In this document: positions 35,992-46,294 of the stretch, one piece after another
How positions within the stretch are numbered: position 1 is the stretch's first letter
How the letters are laid out: every line of letters starts with the position of its first letter
Source: Lepidodermella squamata
Taxonomy: Eukaryota; Gastrotricha
Reading direction: 5' to 3'
Length of the DNA stretch: 64,000 bases
Assembly (NCBI GenBank): GCA_047495785.1
Contig: JBLDXI010000001.1
Span: forward strand, 248,001 to 312,000
The notes under the pieces: generated by a model
What the model was told of the DNA's origin: nothing
Seen by the model: only the letters and a program-made list of their open reading frames with translations
Database searches by the model: none
Translations under genes and position numbers: made by a program

Positions 35992-36305
35992 ATGAGCCGA
36001 ACTTACTGAGCTAAAAACTAATTTTGAATCATGTGATGTTGTGCTTATAGATTGTGACTCCTTTGCATGTAGTCATCTTTATAATCGGTTAATCACGACT
36101 GATAACTTAAGGCTATGAAATGGCGTTTTTTGGTGTTGTCTTTTGGAGAGAGTGAACATTTTCTTTTCTCTCGGATGTTGTTAAAGCTGATGAACCTCAT
36201 ATTTATGTTATATTTATAATATACTGCGTGAAATCGAAATACAAAATTTTCTTCATGATACATTACCGAAACCTAGATTGCTTTAACAGCTGTATTGTTG
36301 TTCAA
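35992..36305. other. Short intergenic gap between CASD1 and CRK
   Basis: AT-rich 3' flank of CASD1 and 5' flank of CRK. No gene, and no clear AATAAA close to the CASD1 stop. Confidence 0.5.
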
Positions 36306-37539
36306 ATGTGGGAAAACGAGGAAAGGTTTGCGCGAATTAAAATAAGATGAACGACAGAGTAATAATGTATTTTTCGCAGCTGGTATTTTCCTGAGCTGAA
36401 TCGAGAACAAGCTCGATCGATATTGGAAGGCGCTGAAATGGGATATTTCTTGGTTCGAGTGTCCAGTTCTGATCGGCCGGGCCCGGTTTTGTCAGTTTCC
36501 CATATCATCAACGGAGGCCAGAAAGTGATTCATTTTACCATTGCGCAAACTGCAGATGGGCGATTCTCGATTGGAGACCAATCATTTCCTACGTTACATG
36601 CAATTTTAATTCATTACCGAACAAATCCTCTGACCGACGACGGTTTGCTGAGGCTTACGAACCCTGCTGACGTCAAGTTGATTTCTCCTTTTACATGCAT
36701 GAGTTTTCTTTAGCTTTGCCTTGCGCAGATATTTTGCGAAGAATGATTGGTCTGCGAGCGAAGAAATGATTCAGAGAGTTTCGCTAGCTCTTCAACAAAC
36801 GCAGCCACCTCAAAATATGGCATTGCTGTCTGTGGAATGCGGGGAAATTCTTAAATTGGTAAAACGGAAGCCATTACTTGCGTCAGTTTTGTTGGAGGAT
36901 GCGTCCGATGCAAAATTTTGGTTGATGGTTAGTACGAAAAAACAAAACAGTCATGGAAACTTAAACACTTTTTTTCAGGAAAATCAAGATGGTATAACTG
37001 GTTTAGTGCCTAGCACTTGCCTTCTGGTGTATGTGCGATCAGAATACGAGTCTTTCATGCAACGCCAACGCTTTACCGAAAATGCCAAGAACGTTGAGGA
37101 AAACAACCTTATGAATCAGGTTATGCCTGAAATGCACCTACAGGCCGTCCCTAGTTTGCCGCCTCCGATTTCCGTAGCCCGGCCAGTCACGCTGAGTAGT
37201 CCTTTTACTGATCGTCGAATTGGATCTGTCCCTGCGGATGCAAATAATTCGATGAATTCAACCATTTTTGCTGCAAAACCTCTCAGTGCGGATCGTTTTG
37301 AATTGCCCTCCGCTTTCCCGGCCAAGGCAGTTGCTCTTCTTGACCGAAATCCGAATTTTTACGACAGATCACAACTGCGCTTCAAAAAAGGAGACATTTT
37401 GACGGTTTCAAAGCCATCGGCTGCGAATGCGTTTGGAGTGGAAGACTCGCTTGCTAACGGTTGGTCGGAAGCCTTTATCGAAGAAAATGGCCGAAAAGGT
37501 TTCATTCCATTGTTTTCGGCCTATATCAAATGGCTATGA
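36306..37539 (+). CDS. CRK: CRK/CRKL-type SH2-SH3-SH3 adaptor
   Basis: Exons 36306-36325, 36380-36676, 36729-36927 and 36979-37539 give 358 residues. The tiny first exon (MWENEE plus the split Ser codon) was chosen because it restores the SWYF start of a CRK SH2 domain. The SH2 domain (residues 7-100) keeps GYFLVRVSSSDRPGPVLSVS with the phosphotyrosine-binding Arg, and FSIGDQSF. The first SH3 is unusual: the ALYDF motif reads ALQQT and the closing PxxY motif reads VPSTC, so proline-peptide binding may be lost. The C-terminal SH3 is well kept (FPAKAVALLDRNPNFYD, FKKGDILTVSKP, NGRKGFIPLFSAYI). CRK proteins link tyrosine-phosphorylated scaffolds to GEFs such as C3G and DOCK180. An AATAAA lies in the 3' flank near 37640. 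The donor of exon 1 (GTTTGC) is weak. Confidence 0.85.
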
Positions 37540-37697
37540 CATCGCTTACATCTCAGTTATTTTATTGCTATTTATTATTTACTGTTCTTACTTTTTGCAA
37601 TACTTGAATATCTGCTTGACATTAAAATGCAAGGTGCTTAATAAATAGTTGACTTTCAATCGCATCTTAGAGTCCATTTTTAATATTTTATCGTACC

Positions 37698-40341
37698 ATG
37701 AGAAGCGAATCGCCAAATCAGTCGATTCTGCAGCTTGAAGAGCTGTCATCTATGCCGGTTAATCGATGCGACCCGTCGAACAAAGTTTGCATCAGTCCGT
37801 ACTCAAACACTGTTGCATTGGCGGTGTCTAATGGATTAGTTTTCATGGTAGGCGCTGGTGTATTCAAATTTATTCTGAAATCAACGTTCATGTGTATATA
37901 GTGCTTGCGGATTGAAAAGCCGGCCTCGGCCTACGAACACGAGATATTATCTGACGCGGTGCAGAACATCGGCAATTCTGATACCAGTAGTAATAGTAGC
38001 CCGAAGAGCAGCAAAGATGGCAGTGATTTACCGCTGTTTAGGACATCGTTACAGATTGTCTCTGTGGTTGAGATAGACTTCCAGCAGGAAGATCCGATCG
38101 CAAACTATCGACCTGGCTTTATCTATGGTCTAACACTAGGTGAGGAATCAAGCTAAATAAACTGTTGAAATTATATTTACGGATAAAATAGATAACTCGG
38201 AGGAGTATTACTACGACCGATTTTTATCGCAAAAGCCAGCTAGTAGACAGCAGGCACCGATAACGTTGAGTAGGAGTTTGTGTCGAACAAGTGGTGTAAG
38301 CATTACCAAGCTCGTCTCAGTGCTAGTAAACTTCGAAGACAACAGGTAATAAGGCCACAAATTGCTTTTGAGTTTTCTAATGTCTCTATGGATATTTTTA
38401 TTCAGCGAGTCTGCCTCAACTGGTCGCGAAGTTTTCCTTGCGCTTTCTTCAACTGGTGGTTGGTATCTTTTCGGAATGGTTGAATGGGCTGGAGCTGAAA
38501 AACCTGTATGGCAGCGTATTTTATCTTGGAAAGCTATTGCCGCCAGTGTTCACAAATCTCAGACTGCAGAGGCGCCTCGCAAGCCTTCCGACGTTAGTTC
38601 GAGTTATCTAAAAGCTGTGCATTCACTCTGTACGAGTGACCTGAGTCCGGCGGAATCCAATCGAGGTAAACTATTTGTATTCTCGCTCAATGGGCTCGGG
38701 CAATTGATGGCTTTGGAAATCGATGTGCTGTCTTGCTTTACAAATCCGAATCATGAACAGCAACGGGCGGTGAAAGTTTCGAAGGCAGTGACTTTGGACC
38801 TGGGTAGTAAGGCGGTTACGCTATGCTTCATCCCACATAGCCATTCGCTGGCTGTTGGTTGCGAAAACGGGAAGGTTGTCCTGCTGCAAAGTGTTTCTCC
38901 TTTCCAACCTGGTAACAGTGACGAAAATGTGACCTTGAGTGAAATAACTTTCGGAGGGACGCAAGTTCTTTGGTCCTACGCTGACGCGATAGTAGAATCG
39001 CTGACAGTCATCCCGACGATTCTCAAATCTACTCAATTGAAGAAATCTGAGTCATTCGTTTTGGTAGCCGCGAAAGGCTCTTTCCTCATTGCTTGGATCT
39101 TCCCAGGTGCGATTGTCGCCTATTGTCATATCGATTCGTATTCAATCGTTTCAATCAGCGTTTCCAGCCAGCTGTCTAGCAAGCATCAAGATGACATTTC
39201 ACATTTTGTGGTCACAACGCAGAAATCCGTGTTTTTGGCCTCGCTTAGGAAACTAGGTAATAACGACGCACAACTGACATGTGCTCGGATAATGACCGTC
39301 GATGAAATCTGCTCGCCTCTTGGTAACATATCTAGCACGACGATGAATGAAGGCGGAATAAGCGGAAATACCTCGATGGGACCAGCAAACGTTCTCGCTT
39401 CCCTCAATGACTCTTTCCGGCGACGGCATTTATCCATGAATCATTGGATTTTCCTGGGCTTTGCCGGGTCGCCCAGCTTCAACTATTTTGTCGCTGCTAC
39501 TGGGATATTTTGTCCTTGTAAAGCTTCAATCCTTCTTGCTCCGCCATTCTCGCTGAAAGCACTAGGACGAAAGCCTTTCAGTAAAGACTGCTCTCTTTCA
39601 ATCGCTGCTGATCACTCGACCTGGGACGAACCTATTTATCATTTGACACACTCGCTAAATTCGGAGAGTGACCTTATTGATCTGGCTCGTAAAGTTGAGA
39701 AGATTAACGATGTCCCTACTCTGCAGCGTAACTACTGCCTGCTGCTGAAAGCGTGTAATGCATACGCGAATGGCTGTCAGCAAGTCTCGCCGCCACAGCA
39801 ACTTACTACCGCAAAGTACTTCGTTAAGCGAAAGCTTATGAAAGCCCATCTCGAAAACTTGGTCAACAAGTTGCTCCCCTTGGAGATTGAAAGCGAGCAA
39901 AATTTATCGAAAGTGCATGGCTTCTTCCATGACTTGTCCTCCCTTTGTGATGAAATGAACGTTAAAGGTCCGGTGAGGATGAAGCAGCTTTTAAACTCGA
40001 TGGGTAGCTCTGCTTCACTTGCTCGCCATGATTGCCCTGTTTGCAATACGACTCTAACGACGAAGGCTGTTCAGCCTCCTGCTATTCCTAGCAGAGATGC
40101 TGCGGTCATCAAATGCGTCTGCTCAAACAATCACGTCATCCCATGCTGCTCAAAAACACTCATGCCATACCAAGTTGGAGAATCTGTGTCTCGATACCAA
40201 ATGCCTGTTTTTTGTATCAACTGCTGCGAACCGATGCTTCGAGTAAAGTCGCCGCAAGCTGGAAATTGCTTTTTAGAACGATGTTTTAATTCGATTCTAT
40301 GTCTTCCCTGTGTTTATTGTGGTTCTATTACGTTGCCATGA
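37698..40341 (+). CDS. GTF3C4: General transcription factor IIIC subunit 4 (TFIIIC90)
   Basis: Exons 37698-37847, 37902-38139, 38192-38345 and 38406-40341 join in phases 0, 1 and 2 and give 825 residues (human 822). The N-terminal two-thirds is a degenerate WD40 propeller, with matches such as TQVLWSYADAIVESLTVIP, SFVLVAAKGSFLIAWIF and YSIVSISV. The C-terminus is the zinc-binding TFIIIC domain: HDCPVCNTTLTTKA, then CVCSNNHVIPCCSKTLMPYQ, CINCCEPML and LCLPCVYCGSITLP. The subunit belongs to TFIIIC, which recruits Pol III to tRNA genes; the human protein also has histone acetyltransferase activity. AATAAA follows at 40374-40379, and the convergent FICD gene begins its 3' UTR within tens of bases. 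Confidence 0.85.
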
Positions 40342-40621
40342 CATGTCTTATTTTTGATTGGTTGCCTTCTTGAAATAAAATCAACAACAGCACATTATCA
40401 CCTTCATTTTATTGAGAAAATAACTTACGATGAAACCAAAACAAACATATTTGGTCGTAAAATATTATTTTTGAAAGAAAGCGAGCGGCATAGCAGAAAA
40501 ATATAGCGCTGATTGGGCTTCTTTCATCAAAAACATTGTGACAGACCATTGAGCAGCACTTAACGCATAACTCCAAAATAAGAAAGCTCGATAGGTAATA
40601 TGAAGAGCCACAAAGATAAAT

Positions 40622-42402
40622 TCAAGAAACACAAACGTCAGATTCTAAAGATTCCTTGTCTTTTCTGGGTGCACATTTTTCGTCCGCTAGCAATGATGAA
40701 CTTTCGCCAAAAACGATGGAATTAGGCGATGGAATAGTTTCGCCAACCGAAGCCTCAACCGGTGAGCCAGCATTAATAACATCTTCCCGCTCAGGAATCT
40801 CTATGTCTGTTGTTGGAAGGCGATGTTCGCTCTTGATGATACGGTTGATGGAATCTATGAACCAGCTCATCGTAGTCTCGGTGCAATTTGCAATAAATCG
40901 AATGAATGGCCGAATATCTCCCGCGTTGGCGATTTTCAATGTTTTGTAATAATCGTCCCGATCGTCCAGACGAACTACAACTGGAGGATAACCTGAATGC
41001 AGTAGAATTAAGTTGAGCAGCAAACGAGATGTTCTTCCATTGCCATCTTTGAAGGGATGTATGATGGCAAGTTTGTAATGCGCGATTGCAGCCAGCTCGA
41101 TTGGATGAAGCATAAGAGCAGCAGCTGCGGAGTTTTAATTAAATTATTACGCAAAATCAATGATAACTAATTTCATTACGAGAATTTAACCACTCAACAA
41201 ATTCGGTAAGCAAGCCTTGAAGACTGTCAGCTGGTGGTGGTGTATAAGATGCAATATACACTGAATCGGAAAATAATAATTACCTATAGGTTAAAAATTA
41301 CAGTAAAAAAATACCTTGATTAGTCCTCAAACGGCCCGCATTAAATGGATCCACATAGGCCATTACGCGATAATGAATGTCAAGAATATCTTCCAATTCA
41401 ATATGACCTCGTCTTCTGAGTAAATTAGTGCTTATGAATTGCAATGCAGCGTCCAACCCTGCCAATACACATTTAACAGAGACGTTTATAGCAGCGCATA
41501 CCAATCTTACCAATAACTTCTTGGTGCTCAATGACACTTTTGCCCCCAACAGCACGGCCAGTTTCCAGGACATAACGGGCTTCATGAAGACTCAAGGTAT
41601 TGCCCTCAATCGCAACGGTGTGAAAAATATGCAAAAAGTAATTTTCGTGCTTTGCATTTATCACAGCGGCATTTGTCCCAGTCTGGCTGGCGAGACTAAG
41701 AAGAAGATCGCGCTTTGCGTCAAGTGTGGCGAATATCTTTCTATCGATTTCTGCAACTAGTGGGCTACAAACACAATTCTAACAACATGGAAGGTATCAC
41801 GCTTTCACTGACCTGAGCCTCTCGTGAGCCTGATAAGCGCGTTGAAAAGTACCATCAATTGCCAATGCTCTGGTATATAAATGATCAGCCAGGGTTATAT
41901 CGCGTGACGTGTGCTCAACAAATTCGGCGAATTCAGCTAGGAGATCAGGTCTTTCAGGGTTTAATAGTAAGGCGCGCTCGTACAATTTTCTAGCCTTATC
42001 TAAGCGTCCATTCAATGAAAGCTGCCGAGCCATACGAGCTAAAACGCTAGCTTCAGTTTTAAGATGCAGTTCAACCTCCTCCGGTTGAACCAACAAGTTG
42101 GGCCGCTGTGACCCATTGGACATATCCGCTCCAAAGACAGTCTCAGCATTCACATTAAGCAAATCTTGATGAGCGAAAAGCGGTTGCTTCCTCCGATCCA
42201 AGAGTTCGAAAGAGTTGTCCAAACTGAAAACGTTAGCACTTGGAGACAACCCTCTGAAGAGCGTCAGGCCGTGTTCGTCACGGTGAAGCTTCTCAGCCTG
42301 GCCACTTTTTCGCCAAAAATATAAAGCTCCAGCGCAAAGTAAAATCAAGATTCCCAGAGATATCAGAATAGGTTTCATGCTGAGAGAGCGTGCAAGAATC
42401 AA
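40622..42402 (-). CDS. FICD: FIC-domain protein adenylyltransferase (FICD/HYPE)
   Basis: Exons 41813-42402, 41511-41764, 41315-41458, 41180-41260 and 40622-41124 join in phase and give about 523 residues (human 458). The N-terminus is a type II membrane anchor ([20 protein letters not shown]). TPR motifs follow ([20 protein letters not shown] and [20 protein letters not shown]). The inhibitory helix [16 protein letters not shown] carries the regulatory Glu (residue about 250, equal to human Glu234). The FIC motif is [12 protein letters not shown] with catalytic His about 379; human has Ile where this has Lys. FICD sits in the ER lumen and AMPylates or de-AMPylates BiP, with the Glu deciding the mode. 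The C-terminal 60 residues after WFIDSINR are a non-conserved Ser/Glu-rich tail. A second Met (residue 9) is an equally good start. Confidence 0.93.
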
Positions 42403-45400
42403 TCAATATTCAACAACAAAAGCTTTAAGCAAGATACCCATGGCCTCAAGGCTAAGCCAAGTTTCTAGCTCTACATCCCGAGGCTCAGCTCTAACCATCA
42501 GCTGGCGCTATAAATTGGACACGTTAGCGCCAAACCCTAAGCTTCAAGATTTTTCTGAGCTTCAACAAATTTACAAAGGCAAAGTAATTTAAACAATTAT
42601 TAAAAAATGTAATACAAATTAGCAGCAAATTATTTGTTGCATGCGATTATGGAGAGTTCGTCGAGTTCAGAGGTCGAGTTAGCTGCTGTTAGTTGCGGTG
42701 GTTTTTGTAGACCCTGCTTGTAGACTTGAGTTGACTCTGGTACACAGAATGTTCAGCAAAAACCAACATCAGATTAGACACATTCAGCCCTCTCATATCC
42801 ATTCAGACCATGAGCGCTCAGTGCTCACCGTTGAGATTGAACCTGTTCTGTTTCTTCAATGGAATCTGGTCTGCAGGAACCTGAAGGTTTGAAGATTGAA
42901 GAATAAAACTCCAGCGTCCAGTGTCGTTCGCTGACAGCGGCATGCCTTAATCCTGTGAGTTTGCTCAATAAGTGCCGATCTCCAAGTTCCAAACATCGCT
43001 ACGTCTGGTGAGGACGTGATTCGGTTATGAAATTGATTGTGCCACAATACTGTCGTTTCTTTTTGTGCATTGAATCAACCTGCACTCATTTTCAACTACT
43101 CAACCGAGATGCTGTCATAAATGAAGCTCGCTATATTGGTAGCACATTCACAGCAGACATTGTTAGTTCGAAGCGGTGGTCAAGAAAGGTCGTCAAGAAA
43201 GCGTCGGCTTGGAGCGTCGGTGCATTGCAATGCGTTAGTTACAATGGCTAGCATTTGAGCGCTGCCACATTTAGCTTTACTTTACTATGATCCACACAAT
43301 CCTGAAATACGAATAGGTATATATTCATTACTTAATTCTAGTGAAACGCAGCTGGAAATATTTTCATTTGCATTTGTATGATAACGCCCAAATGAGCTCA
43401 GCTATGAGACAAGTTGATCAATGAAATCTGTTAAAACAACGTGTCAAAGTGAGTTGATCTTCGCTTGATAAAATGGTGACCTCCAAATATTGAAAAAACC
43501 GTCTTGAACGTTACCCCGACCTAGCCTACAGTTTGCCTGCCCTCATACCTTGGGGACCTCGGATCCCCAAGGAAGCAAATTAAATCATTGGCCAGAGGAA
43601 AAGCCCTAATGTCAAAGACGATTTGCCAATCCTTAGACAATAGTTGCGGGTCGAGATAAGCGTAAGGGAGAACGTTTTTGAAGAAAATAAGTTTGTGTTC
43701 TGATAGCGTTCTGATTGGTAAAAAAAAATTCTAACAGGCGAAAACTAAGTTTTTCCTGTCCTACGGCTGATCTCAAGAGCCAAATCGATAATACCTACCA
43801 TTTGGACCAAATAAAGATGAGTCTTTTCTTTGTTGTTGATTCTTTCATTTGTCCTCAATTCCGCAACAGCTAGCAGCTGTGCAATTATCTGTTTATTCTT
43901 AATGACTTGTCTAGCTGCCCTCTCCCCCGCTGTATAAATATATATATAGAAGTCAAGTCAAAACGCTATATTTTGAAAATTTTAATTATATTTGCAGCCA
44001 CATTTCAGCTGGTTTTAACTCAGCCTAATAGCAAAATTCTGAAACTTGCAACGCTACTTGGTACACAACCCCTAGATATTTCACTAATTGCCGTGCATTG
44101 ATGTGACAGGGCGCCTTAATGAATTTAACCATGAACTCGAATTCGAAGACTTTTTGCAGCTTCAAACGCGTCACTTCTAATCGGAAGACTGAAATGGACG
44201 TGTGCAAGACGCGGAACTAATGAAGGAGTTTATTGTTATCAATGGTGATCAACCCTACTTGCTGCTTTTTATCAGGTGTGTAACCCACCCACGCAGCTAA
44301 CAAAGCTTGACGTGTATCGATAACTTGTTCTCACGGCGCGTCTTCGCTTGCGCGCTCGTGCGAAGCGACCAAACCCTAAATTGAAGGGGCGTGTCGCGCT
44401 CGAGCGCCTTCTGAGCAGCTTTCCAAACAATCACAGTATAATAATAATTGGAAAATCAAAACATCTCAGCAATACTTGTGAATTATCATGTACAATTGAA
44501 CTTGGGATTAATATATATCACGAATATGGACGCTGTGTTCGCAGCCCGCCTCCGAAATGCCTTAATCAGGATGAGCTCGTGATAGGATCACCGCTGATAA
44601 ATCGTTATTTTATATATTTAGCTAACATGAGAGATCATGAATAAGCGCATCATTAATCAACCATGCTCAGTCACTGTTTACAAGCACATGGCTGCTGAAC
44701 TTTGTCGCCGTTAATCCTGCAGCTTTGACTGCATAAATGACTGCTCAGGTATGTTGTAATTTGTGATCGCTGCGTCTCGATACGCACGATTTGGCCACTC
44801 GAGTGTTTTAAAATACCCATCGCTTTGACTCATCATAGAGCACGCCATACACAAAAGTATTAAAAACGTTTTTTTTGAGCCAAATAAATTAGCGCTCCTT
44901 GCTCATCGGCTTGATATCCCAAACATAATCCTAATTGGCTATTCAGTAAAGGCCGCAATTTCCAATTGAACAAAAGCTGTCGCAGGAAAATGATAATTCC
45001 TAATTGAAGGTCGTTTCCTCTAAATACTTTTGTTGAAATCAAATTCACCTTTCCTCCCCCTTAAATTTGAGTCCTAGCGCTAGAACTCCTAAATAAATCA
45101 TCTTGAAATTCCTATTCATTTGAGTACTCGCATCCCTACTTCTAGATTTATTACCACCTATGTCGCTAATTTGTTGTTATAATTTAGGACTTAATCGCTG
45201 ATAATTGTCATTTTGAATTTCGGGAGAAACATCTGTTTTCTAAAATAAGCTCGTTTAATCAGATGAGTGCGCTGATGATTGGCGAGCAGAGCTGGTTGTC
45301 CTGAAAAATCCGAAGCCGAGACAGGTGCTACCAAGCAGCTCGTTATTTCCAAGTCGCACCATTTCCGATATTGGCGTGCAACTGCAGAGGCGCAACATCC

Positions 45401-46294
45401 GCAGCTCACCGTGCAAATAAGATATCCGCTACATTACCACTTACCGTCATTATCGGCTGCATATAATCGCAAAGTCGTTGTCACTACGAGGCGTTGTCAA
45501 AAATACAGCCTGTCTTCTTTCTGGATATAGGTGTGGTGTGTTTATGCTGTACGAAAGTGTATATGCATCAGCCGAGACGCATCCGTTACTTGCCACATCA
45601 CACCTTTTCGCCCGTTTATCGTGTCGCGCACACATCCTGAGCTTTTTACCCGCAGCACGAATATCATAGTGGCAATTGGTGTCATTATCGTCATCAACTC
45701 GAGGCAAAATTGCGATAATTGCCGGAATTGAGGCGAAAAGGCATCGACTTCAAGACGGCGACACCAGCTCAAAAGCAGCCTATCACAGCAAGCTCCTCTA
45801 AATAATTCCTAATATATGATAATAAATACACTAGGATAATATGACGGAAAATAGAAGTGCATCCACCACTCTGCACCGTCATCCATAACAATAACATGCG
45901 CGCGATATTTCGACTTGGAAACATTAGCAACCAGGGAGCGAGTAACACGGCATTTTAACCGTCGCTCCTCGGCATTATTAGAGAAGCATTTGAAAGCCGT
46001 TCCGTCTTTCTCTTGATTCAAGTAAACCTATAACCTTATCCAATTCGCTTCTTCGAACGCACGCGTCTTGATATTTCACCAGGCCTTACCTTTGCTGCGA
46101 TGAGCCCGCAATTTAGAGCGATATGCCTAAAAGATTTGAAAGCATATCATATAATGCTTTCACATAACACAGCTAATGTTTCTTCTTTAATTTTATCCTT
46201 CTATAGGCGCGTTCTCGTGCTCTGTTTTGTTTTTTACTTTTATGCAGGATACTTCGAAGCAATTTCCAAAACTTTGAAACGAGTTTGATTTGCC
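42403..46294. other. 3.9-kb intergenic region upstream of the homeobox gene
   Basis: No supported gene. Many short open frames of 60-85 codons overlap on both strands (for example 45450-45772) with no domain content, typical of non-coding DNA. One sharp hairpin (43548-43572) is listed separately. As the longest gene-free stretch in the window and directly 5' of a developmental regulator, it is the likely cis-regulatory domain of that gene (inference). Confidence 0.5.
43548..43572. repeat. Perfect 9-bp hairpin
   Basis: CCTTGGGGA (43548-43556) and TCCCCAAGG (43564-43572) are exact reverse complements around a 7-nt loop, CCTCGGA. Function unknown. Confidence 0.5.

Noticed and set aside
45450-45772. 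Overlapping 60-85 codon frames on both strands
   Set aside because: No recognisable composition, no splice signals and no conservation evidence; typical of non-coding DNA.
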